DNA of 64,000 nt from Parashewanella curva. Lineage in GTDB: Bacteria; Pseudomonadota; Gammaproteobacteria; Enterobacterales; Shewanellaceae. The translations under genes were made by a program, and so were the position numbers. How positions within the stretch are numbered: the stretch's first letter is position 1; each line of letters starts with the position of its first letter. Below, piece by piece: positions 38,780 through 48,747 of this stretch. Where the stretch lies: positions 1-64,000 of the forward strand of contig NZ_ML014769.1 in NCBI RefSeq assembly GCF_003675895.1, read 5' to 3'. Below the pieces are notes generated by a model. It saw only the letters and a list, made by a program, of their open reading frames with translations. It was not told the origin of the DNA and ran no database searches.

Positions 38780-39775
38780 ATGCGCTTCATTCGCTCTATC
38801 TTCCCCATATTAGCGTTAGCGACATCGGGTTGCGCAAGCTCCTCTGTGCCACCGGCTCCAGAATTAAAGCTAAAAGATGACTTTATTCAGCAGCAAGCAG
38901 ATAAAGGCATGGACAGAGCAGAAGTTCAGCAGTTACTTAAACAAGCGAAATTTAATCAAGAAGTCATTGATGCCATCACTCGTCCTTGGGAAGCAAAGCC
39001 TTGGTACAAGTATTACCCACTATTTTTAACCGAAAAGCGTCTCAATGCCGGATTGAAGTTTTGGAAACAACACGAAACGACTATTACTAAAGCCTCTAAA
39101 CAGTTCCAAGTTGACCCAGAAGTTATTGTCGCGATTATTGGTATTGAAACCTTTTATGGAAATTACTTAGGTCGTTATTCAGTTTTAGATTCCTTATACA
39201 CTCTAGGTTTTTATTACCCACCCAGAGGTAAATTTTTCCGAAGCGAGCTGGGCAATCTTATGCAGCTTGTGAAAGAGGAAAATCTCGATATTAATCAGCT
39301 AAAAGGTTCTTACGCTGGTGCTATGGGCTTTGGACAGTTCATCCCATCCAGCTATCGTCATTATGCTGTGGATTTTGATAAAAGTGGTAATCGTGATCTT
39401 ACCGGCAGCCCTGTTGATGCAATTGGTAGTGTTGCTAACTACTTACATAAACACCGCTGGCAACTAGGTCAACCCGTTGCTTTACAATTAACTTCTGCCA
39501 ATAACGTGGCACCTAAAGCCAAAGCTTGGAAAGGCGAGCGCTTAAAGTTAAAAGTTAGTGATATTCTGTCAGCTCAAGTGTTTTTAAAACACAATTTAGA
39601 TATTGACGTTTCTCAACCAGCCATGTTGATTGCGCTAGACCAACCAAAAGCAAAGGAATACTGGTTAGGATTAAACAACTTTTACGTGATCACTCGTTAT
39701 AATCGCAGCCCACTGTATGCTATGGCGGTGTATCAATTTAGTCAGCAACTCAAACAAGCCCATGAAAAAAAGTAA
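38780..39775 (+). CDS. mltB: Membrane-bound lytic transglycosylase B
   Basis: A 331-residue lipoprotein that cleaves peptidoglycan glycan strands. The lipobox TSGC puts the acylated Cys near residue 18. The catalytic Glu is in [13 protein letters not shown], and the segment [20 protein letters not shown] is characteristic of MltB. Length is normal. It overlaps rlpA by 14 bases. Confidence 0.95.
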   Translation: MRFIRSIFPILALATSGCASSSVPPAPELKLKDDFIQQQADKGMDRAEVQQLLKQAKFNQEVIDAITRPWEAKPWYKYYPLFLTEKRLNAGLKFWKQHETTITKASKQFQVDPEVIVAIIGIETFYGNYLGRYSVLDSLYTLGFYYPPRGKFFRSELGNLMQLVKEENLDINQLKGSYAGAMGFGQFIPSSYRHYAVDFDKSGNRDLTGSPVDAIGSVANYLHKHRWQLGQPVALQLTSANNVAPKAKAWKGERLKLKVSDILSAQVFLKHNLDIDVSQPAMLIALDQPKAKEYWLGLNNFYVITRYNRSPLYAMAVYQFSQQLKQAHEKK

Positions 39776-40541
39776 TCTGTTTACTGGCCTTGTGCTTATG
39801 TTAATCATTAGTGGTTGTAGTAACAGCCGCTACCACTTGTCGGATGACAAAGCCCCCGTAAACCCTCCCGATTTATCGCAAATTGAAAATGCTCATCCAC
39901 GATATGAACCACATTCAAGGCAAGGGAATAACGCTTATGAGGTATTTAACAAAAAATACCAAGTATTACCCTCTGCTAAGGATTACGTAGCCATAGGAAA
40001 AGCCTCTTATTACGGGAAAAAGTTTCATGGCTATCACACCTCTAATGGTGAGATTTATGATATGTATTCTATGTCTGCAGCCCACAAATCTCTGCCCCTA
40101 CCTAGCTATGTTAAGGTGACCAATCTAGACAATGATAAATCAGTCATTGTTCGAGTGAATGATCGAGGTCCTTTTCATAAAGGTAGAATCATCGATGTAT
40201 CCTATGCAGCCGCCTACAAATTGGGGATGCTTAAGCAAGGCGTGGCTAATGTTAAATTGGAAGCCATCCATTTGGTTCCCCCTTCCATAAATAGCCCCAA
40301 AACGGTATCCACGACACCTGAAAAATTATTTATTCAGCTTGTTGCCTCCAAGAATAGAGTGCGACTGGCATCATTAGCAAAACAACTACAAGCGAAATAC
40401 CAATTCTCTACTCGCCTGCAAGCGGTCAAAGGCTTATATCGCTTACAAGTTGGCCCAGTCTCTGAAGCTGTTTTAGCTGAAAAGCTACTAGAAAAGCTAA
40501 AAGCTGACGGTTATCCAAAAAGCTTCATTATTTCTGAATAA
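39762..40541 (+). CDS. rlpA: RlpA lipoprotein (DPBB and SPOR domains)
   Basis: A 259-residue lipoprotein. The start is ATG 39762 ([13 protein letters not shown]), which gives a proper signal peptide with lipobox ISGC; a longer frame from 39717 lies inside mltB. A double-psi beta-barrel domain (about residues 75-165; [39 protein letters not shown]) is followed by a C-terminal SPOR domain (about 185-255) that binds denuded septal glycans. Relatives act as septal lytic transglycosylases or septal markers. Confidence 0.94.
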   Translation: MKKSNLFTGLVLMLIISGCSNSRYHLSDDKAPVNPPDLSQIENAHPRYEPHSRQGNNAYEVFNKKYQVLPSAKDYVAIGKASYYGKKFHGYHTSNGEIYDMYSMSAAHKSLPLPSYVKVTNLDNDKSVIVRVNDRGPFHKGRIIDVSYAAAYKLGMLKQGVANVKLEAIHLVPPSINSPKTVSTTPEKLFIQLVASKNRVRLASLAKQLQAKYQFSTRLQAVKGLYRLQVGPVSEAVLAEKLLEKLKADGYPKSFIISE

Positions 40542-40672
40542 TTGATTTAATTTTTGTTAATTATATTTGTTATTTCGCTGAACCTTATGATTTTTTAACG
40601 GTCATAATTAACTGGATTAATGCTATAATCCTTCCAACTCTGTAATTAATTAACTAGATACGTGCCTTATTG

Positions 40673-41836
40673 ATGATGAATTTTTCTAAATTTTCTTGTA
40701 AAGCTCTGCTGCTCTCCTTTGTTTCTTTTTCTTCTATAGCAGCCCCAGTTGTCATCCCCGATGCTCCAAAAGTTGCCGCCAAAGCTTATGTTTTGATGGA
40801 TTACCATACAGGTAAAGTCATTGCAGAAGAAAACGCATACGAATCACTCAATCCAGCCAGTTTAACCAAAATGATGACAAGCTATGTGATTGGTCATGAA
40901 ATGAAAGTAGGCAATATCAAAGAAACAGACGAAGTCACCATTTCAAAAAAAGCCTGGTCTAAAAATTTTCCTGATTCATCAAAAATGTTTATTGAGGTTG
41001 GAAAAAAAGTCTCAGTAGCGGATTTAAACCGCGGCATCATCATTCAATCAGGCAATGACGCTTGTGTTGCTATGGCAGAGCATATTGCAGGAACTGAAGA
41101 CGGGTTCGTTGATTTAATGAATTCATGGGCAAAACAGCTTGGGATGCAAGACAGCCATTTTGAGAATTCACATGGTTTAGATTCAAACCTACACAAAACC
41201 ACCGCTTATGATATGGCATTACTTGGTGCCGCTTTGATACGAGACGTGCCAAACGAGTATGCTATCTACAAAGAGAAATCATTCAAATTTAACGGCATCA
41301 AACAATATAACCGCAATAGCTTATTATGGGATAAAAGCATGAACGTGGACGGCATTAAAACCGGCCATACATCGGGCGCAGGTTTTAACCTTGTTGCTTC
41401 AGCAACCAAAGGTAATATGCGCCTGATTTCAGTGGTTATGGGTGCAAAAAGCAATACGGCTCGTAAAGCTGAAAGTAAAAAGCTATTAAATTATGGCTTC
41501 CGCTTCTTTAAAACACTTACCCCTTACAAAGCTGGTGATACTTTCGTCACTCAAAAAATCTGGTACGGCGATCGTCCTAATGTTGATTTAGGCGTAAATA
41601 CAGATACACCATTCACAATAAATCGTGCCGATGCTAAAAATGTTGAAGCTAAGTTTGAATTAACCAAACCAATCGAAGCTCCAATTGCCAAAGGCGAAAA
41701 CGTAGGCCGTTTATACTTCCAAGTAAATGGTAAAGAAGTTGCGCAATTCCCATTGGTTACGCTAAACGAAGTAAAAGAAGGCAGCATGTTTAGTAAAGTT
41801 ATGGACTACTTTAAGAAGATGGTATCTGATAAATAA
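40673..41836 (+). CDS. dacA: D-alanyl-D-alanine carboxypeptidase (PBP5/6 type)
   Basis: A 387-residue class C penicillin-binding protein that trims the terminal D-Ala of peptidoglycan pentapeptides. A signal peptide (about residues 1-24) is followed by the active sites SLTK (Ser near 63), SGN (IQSGNDACVAMAEHI) and KTG (IKTGHTSGAGF). A beta-sandwich domain and a C-terminal amphipathic helix (SKVMDYFKKMV) anchor it to the inner membrane. Two adjacent ATGs and a TTG compete as start; 40673 is chosen. It is separated from rlpA by 131 bases and has its own terminator. Confidence 0.95.
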   Translation: MMNFSKFSCKALLLSFVSFSSIAAPVVIPDAPKVAAKAYVLMDYHTGKVIAEENAYESLNPASLTKMMTSYVIGHEMKVGNIKETDEVTISKKAWSKNFPDSSKMFIEVGKKVSVADLNRGIIIQSGNDACVAMAEHIAGTEDGFVDLMNSWAKQLGMQDSHFENSHGLDSNLHKTTAYDMALLGAALIRDVPNEYAIYKEKSFKFNGIKQYNRNSLLWDKSMNVDGIKTGHTSGAGFNLVASATKGNMRLISVVMGAKSNTARKAESKKLLNYGFRFFKTLTPYKAGDTFVTQKIWYGDRPNVDLGVNTDTPFTINRADAKNVEAKFELTKPIEAPIAKGENVGRLYFQVNGKEVAQFPLVTLNEVKEGSMFSKVMDYFKKMVSDK

Positions 41837-41855
41837 ATATATCATCTATAAAAAA

Positions 41856-41876
41856 GGCGCCGAAGGCGCCTTTTTT
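41856..41876. terminator. Bidirectional terminator between dacA and the CCGSCS gene
   Basis: GGCGCC-gaa-GGCGCC is a 6-bp GC-only stem, with A-run upstream and six Ts downstream, so it can end both converging transcripts. Confidence 0.9.
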
Positions 41877-41880
41877 ATGT

Positions 41881-42009
41881 TTAAGAACAAGAACCACAAC
41901 AAAATGTAGGTGCTTCTTTTTCTTCAGACTGTGTTGTTTCAAGATCAGTTGTTTGCTCTAGTTCAGTAGTCTCATTATTTTGAACTTCAGGGCTTTCTTT
42001 CTGGGTCAT
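41881..42009 (-). CDS. Small CCGSCS-motif protein (42 residues)
   Basis: The 42-codon frame begins with ATG 42007-42009 behind a good AGAGGT ribosome site and ends right at the bidirectional terminator. It is acidic and rich in Thr, Glu and Gln for 34 residues and ends CCGSCS. Short proteins with this terminal motif are annotated in Vibrio and Shewanella as CCGSCS motif proteins. Their role is unknown; the cysteine cluster could bind metal or be a modification target. Below usual gene-calling length. Confidence 0.75.
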   Translation of the reverse strand: MTQKESPEVQNNETTELEQTTDLETTQSEEKEAPTFCCGSCS

Positions 42010-42116
42010 GGTGATTACCTCTTTCATTTAATAAGGTGAGGTTATCAATCCTGAGTATTTCACTCGAGTATTCTCTATTTGATGTTTGATCTGAATTAAT
42101 AAAACATCAATTAAAG

Positions 42117-42539
42117 TTACTCAACACCATCTTTACACTCACCACGGATCATCACTTCGTTATCTAACACAGTACGATCGAGTTCAATATAACCACCTTT
42201 ACAGTAACGACTTTGCCCAAGGGTACGCGTTAACCCGTACTCTACAGCGGCTTCCCACTGCGCAATTCGCTTTTCTCTAGCGCGCAGCTCACGAAGTAAC
42301 TCCGAGCGAGATTTCATCTTCACATTTAATCGCTGTCGGTTAGATAACGAACCACTTCTTTCTAACGGAGAAGTTCGCCACACTTTATAAGTAAAAAGCT
42401 TTATTCCACCCATTTTCGTTTCAGTGGTAAAGCTATCTCTTACTTGGCCAGCATAATCAGCATTGGTTACTGTTGGCTTGCTACTACAAGCAGATAGACT
42501 AGCAGCGAGTAAAATTGGCATTAGTCTTAACCCTGTCAT
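42117..42539 (-). CDS. Putative lipoprotein, function unknown
   Basis: A 140-residue protein. The start is ATG 42537-42539 because AAGGA lies 7 bases upstream; a frame from 42554 is also open. The signal peptide ends in lipobox LSAC. The mature part is basic (ERSGSLSNRQRLNVKMKSRS, RELRAREKRIAQWE) with two Cys near the end (RYCKGGYIELD and GECKDG) that may form a disulfide. It follows the glutaredoxin-like gene by 23 bases on the same strand, suggesting an operon. No family recognised. Confidence 0.75.
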   Translation of the reverse strand: MTGLRLMPILLAASLSACSSKPTVTNADYAGQVRDSFTTETKMGGIKLFTYKVWRTSPLERSGSLSNRQRLNVKMKSRSELLRELRAREKRIAQWEAAVEYGLTRTLGQSRYCKGGYIELDRTVLDNEVMIRGECKDGVE

Positions 42540-42562
42540 AGTAGTTCCTTTCATGCTTTATT

Positions 42563-42922
42563 TTATTTAGATGATAAATCTTCGAGGTAAGTGATGATAT
42601 CCGATGATTCATACATCCAGGTTACTTTGCCATCTTCTTCAATACGTAAACAAGGCACCATTGAGCGACCACCAAGATTAACTAGGTCTTGCTGATGCTG
42701 TTCTTGTTTGGCATCCACCAGCTCAACATTCAAACCTAAGCGACGAATAGCACGACGAACTTTTACACAAAATGGACACGCATGATATTGATAAAGCTTA
42801 AGGTTTTTCGTTAGCTCGTCTAACTTAGATTGAGTCTCTGAGCTATGATTTGGTTTTGCTGGTGCAAAAATGAAATTGAACAATAAAATCAAACGACCAA
42901 GTATCCAGCGGATTATAAACAT
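42563..42922 (-). CDS. Membrane-anchored glutaredoxin-like protein
   Basis: A 119-residue protein. The first 20 residues are hydrophobic and form an N-terminal anchor (RWILGRLILLFNFIFAP). The glutaredoxin fold follows with the redox motif CPFC (YHACPFCVKVRRAIRRLG) and the cis-Pro region RSMVPCLRI. It probably reduces disulfides or senses redox at the membrane. It is the first gene of a two-gene minus-strand unit. Confidence 0.85.
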   Translation of the reverse strand: MFIIRWILGRLILLFNFIFAPAKPNHSSETQSKLDELTKNLKLYQYHACPFCVKVRRAIRRLGLNVELVDAKQEQHQQDLVNLGGRSMVPCLRIEEDGKVTWMYESSDIITYLEDLSSK

Positions 42923-43112
42923 GGGTTACCTCTAAATTAACTTTTGCGAGCAGTGTACCTAATTGACCGTTGTTCTGTATAGAAATGCACAAAAGTTAAT
43001 GCTAAAAATAACCACACTCCTACACTTGATTGAAAAAACTGCAATTAAGTTAGCTAAAGTAAAAAAGTCCTTTACCTTTATAGAGGCTTTGAGCATAATG
43101 CACCTCGTCCAC

Positions 43113-43189
43113 AGGGGTGTAGTTCCAACTGGTAGAACAGCGGTCTCCAAAACCGACGGTTGCGGGTTCGAGTCCTGCCACCCCTGCCA
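43113..43189 (+). tRNA. trpT: tRNA-Trp (anticodon CCA)
   Basis: The 77-nt cloverleaf has acceptor AGGGGTG/CACCCCT, D stem GTTC/GAAC, anticodon loop CTCCAAA (anticodon CCA at 43147-43149), T stem GCGGG/CCTGC and encoded CCA end. The outermost anticodon stem pair appears as G-A. It stands alone, not in a tufB-type cluster, and is followed by a terminator. Confidence 0.96.
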
Positions 43190-43200
43190 AATTCTAGAAA

Positions 43201-43226
43201 GCCTTGCAGCAATGCGAGGCTTTTGT
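43201..43226 (+). terminator. Terminator of tRNA-Trp
   Basis: GCCTTGC-agcaat-GCGAGGC forms a 7-bp stem with one G-T pair, followed by TTTTG and more Ts, 11 bases after the tRNA. Confidence 0.85.
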
Positions 43227-43365
43227 CTTTCTGACTTCAAGTTGTTTTTAAATCTAGTTCAACCTTTTCAAGCGCTAAGCAATGAGAGTAATTTTTGAAC
43301 AAATATCATAATCTATGTATATTGATCCTTAGAGTGCGTTGACTACATGAATTAAAGGATTAAGA

Positions 43366-44506
43366 ATGAGAAAAGCAATTTGGACTGCTTCATTTTTGGC
43401 TCTAATTTTGGCTCTGTTTACATTTTACCTTGTCTATACAAAACCCATATTCAATACCATTGAAACACACAATACCTCGCTAGACAAAGCAACTCCAATA
43501 TCTACGCAAACAGCTAATAATAAGCCTAAAACTTTGGCAAAAAAATGCCGAAGTTGAACTCACCACTTCTCCCCCAATTCGCACTTGTGATGAGCCAACA
43601 ATAGCCCAGTTACTTGAGCAGTTAGAGCAAGATTCATTAGAAAATGACTTACTCAAGACGCCAAGGCTCGTTAATGAACTATCAAAATTGACCACTTTTG
43701 AAGCTAAATTTGCATTTAGTATTCTCTCAAGCAAAACACAACAAGAAACGATAGAAAAACTGCGAGCTCTGATTAAAGACTCCCCAGACAATAAGTATCT
43801 TAATTATCAGTTGCTGTCTATGTGTGTTATCGACAAAGAACATCAATGCTCAACTTCTGTGATTGATTTCAGTATTGAAAACGATAAACAGAATGCAGCT
43901 GTTTGGATTTTGAAAGCCCAATATGAACTCAATAATAATCATTCAAAAAAACTAGAAGAGGCGATTATTGAAGCCGCTAATGCAGCACTTATCGATACTT
44001 ATTGGGGGGAAAGTTACGGTGTATTCGATTCGGCCATTGAACAAGTTGGAGTGCCAAACTCCCTCCAAAGTAAAATGGCTGCTATAGGTATGGTTGCAGC
44101 CTTACCTATGTCTCCTTACCACAAGTTGATCCAGTACTGTAAAAACTTAAAACTTTCCCAAGCAGAAATGATTGAGTCTTGCTTACTTCTGGGTAAACAA
44201 CTCAGTTATGGAAAAGCAACGCTACTTGAAAACTATATGGGTTATGCTTTGCAAGAACACGTCCATAAAAGGTTTAACAACACCAAGCGGTTAGATGAAC
44301 TAAAACAAGAAAAGCAAAGACTAACTGAGACTATGAATTTATTTCAAGATGCGACTTCTTATTTATTCTTGAGTAACAACCGAACTTCAGAATGGATGCT
44401 AAAACAGAAAGAGGTTGGTGAGCTTGAAGCCGCCACCTACATTGTTGAAGAAGCCATTCGTCTTTCAGCCGATCCTAATTTTGATCCTTGCAAAGTCGAT
44501 TGGTAA
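43366..44506 (+). CDS. Frameshifted membrane-anchored protein with helical repeats
   Basis: Two frames join into one logical protein of about 379 residues. The first (43366-43557) starts MRKAIWTASFLALILALFTFYL, one membrane anchor, and ends after an A7 run at 43539-43545. The second, offset by +1 with continuous protein-like coding from about 43541, reads NAEVELTTSPPIRTCDEP and runs to 44506; it has a possible internal TTG start at 43688. With six As the frame would be continuous. The C-terminal part is helical and TPR-like (KFAFSILSSKTQQETIEKLR). Either a real frameshift, a sequencing error, or expression by slippage on A7. Family not recognised. Confidence 0.6.
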
Positions 44507-44933
44507 AGGTTAACTACGACTCAGGTCATTTACAACTGACTATAGACGCTTGGCACTGTCAATTATATCCAGATAAACTCAGCAAATTTGGGTTACTTTT
44601 CACTAGAGGGTAAAGGCTGTGCAATCAACTAAAGCTCACCATTCAATTGTCTTAGGTTAGACAAAAATAGGAAAGATCACACTAACGCATAAGACAAGTA
44701 ACAAAACTCTTAAAAAAGCAATGAATTACACCTATAAGACACAAAATAAGGTAATGTTATCGAAGCATGGTATGAGTCTTTGCTTACACCTTCCTCAATG
44801 AATGAACATTTCAATAAAGACTGCTCCATTCCAAAACACTATTAGCTAGCTCATCAAGTTATTTTTCGATACACCTCGGTAGGTTTATATTGCTTCGAAT
44901 AATTTTTGCTTAATTAATTGATATTAGATCAAA
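44507..44933. other. Intergenic region with no gene seen
   Basis: This 427-base AT-rich gap shows no supported gene, RNA or repeat. It presumably holds the promoter of the PPR-like gene. A TTAATTAATTGATATTAG stretch lies directly before the start codon. Confidence 0.5.
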
Positions 44934-46367
44934 ATGGCTTTTGCTGCTCAGCGTGACGATGAACTCATCAGCTCTTATATTTATAGACAAGACTCTGGGG
45001 TTTATAGTGAAGATTTTCCGCATAATTTAAAATATGGAGAATACTCCTTCACCCCTAATGACCTAACAAATCCAATACCTGCTGCCTTCTCTACATTTCA
45101 CCAACCTCTAACTCAGTTTCCCCCCCAACAAAAAGAAGCAGAAGAAAAACTTTATATTTTAACTGATCAAGATGACTTAGAAATTGATGCCTTGCTTCAA
45201 GCTCCCCCAAGCATGGACGTTGCTAATAGCAGCCCTTCTGAACAAACGCCATCTGAAAAAGCCACTACCGTTGTAAAAACTCAACCTTACCTTCATCCGA
45301 ATCATGCTTTAAGAGCAAAAACAGGCGTCCATTGTCAGCCGTCTAGACAATATCAACAAACGAGTAAAGAGTTTTCATTACTCAAAGACTCTGAGTTAGA
45401 AATAAAACTCATTGAGAATTCAAAAGAACCAAGCCGAATTGATGTCAGTTTTTCCCTTTCAGCTATCAAATTTCATACATGGGGAAGCCAGATAGAATAC
45501 ATAAACATGACGCATAAATTAACAAAAGTATCCACGCCCTCAGAAGCCAAAACAGTGACGTTACGAGAGATAAAAAAAATAACAGCCGCAACCTCTAGAG
45601 CTACACTCGAAAGAACGGCCTTAATCACTGCCTTCCTCCAGTACTGCATTAACAATCAATCGCTTGCGCCATTACCGGAAGTGCGCGACATATTATACCA
45701 CCAATTAACCCCTTTCTCGGTGAACGTCTCTAAGACATTCTGCAGTATGTTTATTGCTTGCTGTATTGAGGCCGCTGATGTCGCTTCTGCTAAGAATATG
45801 CTTTTCGATATGCAAAAAACATTTTCACAAGTACCGAATGTTCATGTAATTAAGAGTCTATTACTGGTCTATGTAAGTGCTGGAGACTGTAAATCTGCAT
45901 ATCAATTGGTATGGAGAGGAACATTTCAAAAACACGGCATTAGTTACACAGATCAAATTTTCAAATACTTGTTGTTAAGTTATGTAAAAAACCGAGAAGT
46001 TAAGCGCGCATTTGAATGTCTCAAAAGAATGAACACACATTACCCTCGACATATAGACGAACAATGCTTTTTAGCTTTTTTAGCCGTCTGCCGCGTCTCT
46101 GACAATACATCCTTTGCCAAAGCAGCAATCTGCAGTGTTTGGCTTAATAAAAAAACGATAACCCCCACAATCACTCGAGCTTATATTGATATCTGTATAT
46201 ACAAAAATGATAAGAATGCGATAACGGAGTTCATGCATATTTCTCCATATCAAAGCATCTCATCTTTATACCGCAATTTATTACCTTCGCAGACTCTACA
46301 AGTGAAACAAATAGTGAATCCGCCATATCAACCTCGAAATCACTATCAAGGGCGACACAGAAAATAA
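44934..46367 (+). CDS. PPR-like (pentatricopeptide) repeat protein
   Basis: A 477-residue protein. Residues 1-150 are polar and probably disordered. Residues 150-215 form a beta-rich section, then helices. From about 265 to 437 there are five helical repeats spaced 35-37 residues, starting near K267, V303, D340, D375 and T412. Each has the pattern of a PPR helix pair: TFCSMFIACCIEAADVASAK, KSLLLVYVSAGDCKSAYQL and FKYLLLSYVKNREVKRAF. PPR proteins bind RNA in organelles and are rare in bacteria. No signal peptide or membrane segment. TPR-like or SEL1-like repeats are less likely because of the 35-37 residue period and the G/NxxxxA helix-turn pattern. Function is inference. Confidence 0.68.
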   Translation: MAFAAQRDDELISSYIYRQDSGVYSEDFPHNLKYGEYSFTPNDLTNPIPAAFSTFHQPLTQFPPQQKEAEEKLYILTDQDDLEIDALLQAPPSMDVANSSPSEQTPSEKATTVVKTQPYLHPNHALRAKTGVHCQPSRQYQQTSKEFSLLKDSELEIKLIENSKEPSRIDVSFSLSAIKFHTWGSQIEYINMTHKLTKVSTPSEAKTVTLREIKKITAATSRATLERTALITAFLQYCINNQSLAPLPEVRDILYHQLTPFSVNVSKTFCSMFIACCIEAADVASAKNMLFDMQKTFSQVPNVHVIKSLLLVYVSAGDCKSAYQLVWRGTFQKHGISYTDQIFKYLLLSYVKNREVKRAFECLKRMNTHYPRHIDEQCFLAFLAVCRVSDNTSFAKAAICSVWLNKKTITPTITRAYIDICIYKNDKNAITEFMHISPYQSISSLYRNLLPSQTLQVKQIVNPPYQPRNHYQGRHRK

Positions 46368-46491
46368 TCTAAAAATACGATTACAACGATTCATTTTATC
46401 CGTTATACAAGATAGATAAAACTCACTAACATTTGCTTCAACGACACGGCACTAAGCCAAATTAATTTATACCTACACTGGAGCAAACACC

Positions 46492-47061
46492 ATGTCTCAA
46501 TCATTGATTAATACAAAAGTAAAACCTTTTTCAGCTACTGCATTCCACAACGGTGACTTCGTTGAGCTAACCGAGCAAGATCTATTAGGTAAGTGGTCTG
46601 TAGTATTCTTCTACCCTGCTGACTTCACTTTCATTTGCCCTACTGAACTAGGCGATATGGCTGATCACTACGCTAAATTGCAAGAAATGGGCGTTGAAGT
46701 ATATGCAGTGTCAACAGACAAGCACTTCACTCACAAAGCGTGGCACGATACTTCTGACACCATCAACAAAATCAAATTCCCAATGATTGGTGACCCAACT
46801 GCTGCTATCAGCCGAAACTTTGGTGTTCTAGTTGAAGAAGACGGCGTTGCACTTCGTGGTACATTTGTAGCGAACCCTGAAGGGGAAATCAAAATCGCAG
46901 AAATCCATGACCTAGGTATTGGACGTAGCGCTCAAGAACTGCTTCGTAAAATTCAAGCCGCTCAGTATGTAGCAACTCACGATGGTGAAGTTTGCCCTGC
47001 TGCTTGGACTCCGGGTGAAGAAACACTTGCACCATCTTTAGACTTAGTAGGAAAAATCTAA
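46492..47061 (+). CDS. ahpC: Alkyl hydroperoxide reductase subunit C (2-Cys peroxiredoxin)
   Basis: A 189-residue peroxiredoxin that reduces hydrogen peroxide and organic peroxides. The peroxidatic Cys49 is in TFICPTELGD and the resolving Cys168 in EVCPAAWTPG. It is recycled by AhpF, encoded next. An AGC-rich upstream region with GGAG site precedes the ATG. A hairpin separates it from ahpF. Confidence 0.97.
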   Translation: MSQSLINTKVKPFSATAFHNGDFVELTEQDLLGKWSVVFFYPADFTFICPTELGDMADHYAKLQEMGVEVYAVSTDKHFTHKAWHDTSDTINKIKFPMIGDPTAAISRNFGVLVEEDGVALRGTFVANPEGEIKIAEIHDLGIGRSAQELLRKIQAAQYVATHDGEVCPAAWTPGEETLAPSLDLVGKI

Positions 47062-47086
47062 GTACGATTTCTATCTCTGCTAATTT

Positions 47087-47106
47087 GGGCATCGATATTG
47101 ATGCCC
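47087..47106 (+). terminator. Attenuator-like hairpin between ahpC and ahpF
   Basis: GGGCATC-gatatt-GATGCCC is a 7-bp stem followed by TCTTATTT. It probably ends part of the ahpC transcripts so that ahpF is made at lower level. Confidence 0.6.
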
Positions 47107-47142
47107 TCTTATTTCCCTTCAGCATTTTTATAGGGCTTTGAT

Positions 47143-48684
47143 ATGTTAGATACCAATTTAAAAAACCAATTATCCGCTTATCTATCAAACTTGCGTCGCC
47201 CAATTGAGCTTCACGTTAATCTTGACTCTTCGGTTACTGCAAAACAACTTAACGAAATGGCAAATGAAATTGCCGAGCTTTCAAGTTTGATCAGCCTGAA
47301 AGAAGTCCCTAGCAAACGCGCTATAGAAATGACCGTATACTCGCCTGAAACTAAAAGCCGCATCTCTTTTGCAGGCATTCCAACGGGTCATGAATTTACT
47401 TCATTAGTATTGGCGTTACTTCACTCTGGTGGACACCCGATAAAATTAGATGAAGATGTTATCGAGCAAGTTCGACAATTAGAAGGCACCTTTGAATTTG
47501 AAACCTTCGTCTCATTAAGCTGCCAAAACTGCCCTGATGTCATTCAAGCGCTGAATATGATGGCGGCTATAAACCCAAACATTACTAATGTGATGATTGA
47601 TGGAGCGGTATATCAAGATGAAGTCGATACTCGCAATATTATGGCTGTGCCCTCAGTATTTTTAAATGGCGAATCCTTCAGTCAAGGTCGTATCACTTTA
47701 AAAGATATTTTGGCTAAAGTTGATACAAAATCTGAAGCTCAAGCAGCAGAAAAAATCAATCAAAAAGATGAATTTGATGTATTGGTTGTAGGTGGAGGTC
47801 CAGCTGGATCTAGCGCCGCCATCTATGCCGCACGCAAAGGCCTAAAAACAGGAATTGTTGCTGATAAGTTTGGCGGTCAAGTGAGTGAAACCATTGGCAT
47901 TGAGAACTTTATTTCAGTAAAAGCTACCGAAGGCCCTAAATTAGTGGCTAATTTAGAAGAACACGTAAAAGATTATGACGTTGACATTATGCAAGGTCAG
48001 CGTGCCAATAAGTTGATCACAGATAACGGCTTTACCATCGGTCTTGAATCTGGTGCCAGTTTAAAAAGTAAAACCGTATTGCTAGCAACGGGGGCTCGCT
48101 GGCGTGAAATGAACATTCCCGGTGAACAAGAATATCGCGGCAAAGGAGTAGCATACTGTCCACACTGTGATGGCCCATTATTTAAAGGTAAGCGTGTAGC
48201 TGTTATTGGAGGTGGTAACTCAGGCATTGAAGCCGCCATCGATTTAGCAGGCATTGTTGAACACGTTACTGTATTAGAGTTTGATAGTAAGCTTCGTGCT
48301 GATCAGGTGCTTCAAAACAAAGCGAATTCAATGGGCAATATCGATATTATTACTCAAGCCCAAACCACAGAGGTGATAGGTAATGGCACTAAAGTAACGG
48401 GACTCAATTATACAAACCGTGAAACAGGTGAGAACCATCATGTCGAACTAGCAGGAATTTTTGTTCAGATAGGTTTAGTGCCAAATACCGAATGGTTAGA
48501 TTCAGTCGAACTAACGAATCGTGGGGAAGTCATTGTCGACAACCAAGGACAAACCAATATCCCCGGTGTATTTGCGTGTGGCGATGTAACCAACAGTGCT
48601 TATAAGCAAATCATTATTGCGATGGGTAGCGGTGCTACCGCTTCATTAGGTGCATTTGACCATTTAATCAGGCAAGCAGCTTAA
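47143..48684 (+). CDS. ahpF: Alkyl hydroperoxide reductase subunit F
   Basis: A 513-residue flavoprotein disulfide reductase that passes electrons from NADH to AhpC. The N-terminal tandem thioredoxin-like domain has Cys127-Cys130 (SCQNCPD). The FAD motif is [19 protein letters not shown] near residue 212, the NAD motif [17 protein letters not shown] near 354, and the redox pair Cys339/Cys342 in YCPHCDGP. All redox centres are intact. Confidence 0.97.
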   Translation: MLDTNLKNQLSAYLSNLRRPIELHVNLDSSVTAKQLNEMANEIAELSSLISLKEVPSKRAIEMTVYSPETKSRISFAGIPTGHEFTSLVLALLHSGGHPIKLDEDVIEQVRQLEGTFEFETFVSLSCQNCPDVIQALNMMAAINPNITNVMIDGAVYQDEVDTRNIMAVPSVFLNGESFSQGRITLKDILAKVDTKSEAQAAEKINQKDEFDVLVVGGGPAGSSAAIYAARKGLKTGIVADKFGGQVSETIGIENFISVKATEGPKLVANLEEHVKDYDVDIMQGQRANKLITDNGFTIGLESGASLKSKTVLLATGARWREMNIPGEQEYRGKGVAYCPHCDGPLFKGKRVAVIGGGNSGIEAAIDLAGIVEHVTVLEFDSKLRADQVLQNKANSMGNIDIITQAQTTEVIGNGTKVTGLNYTNRETGENHHVELAGIFVQIGLVPNTEWLDSVELTNRGEVIVDNQGQTNIPGVFACGDVTNSAYKQIIIAMGSGATASLGAFDHLIRQAA

Positions 48685-48704
48685 TTCAAAAATTTATTGG
48701 TATT

Positions 48705-48731
48705 ATCCTCTTGGTTTTATCCCAAGAGGAT
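48705..48731 (+). terminator. Hairpin after ahpF
   Basis: ATCCTCTTGG and CCAAGAGGAT form a perfect 10-bp stem with a 7-base loop. The T-run is in the loop and not downstream, so termination efficiency is uncertain. Confidence 0.6.
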
Positions 48732-48747
48732 GTCTAACCAAGAAAAC

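Noticed and set aside
43113-43189. tRNA-Trp as integration site of a mobile element
   Set aside because: No integrase or duplicated tRNA 3' end is seen nearby; the following DNA looks like an ordinary terminator and gene.
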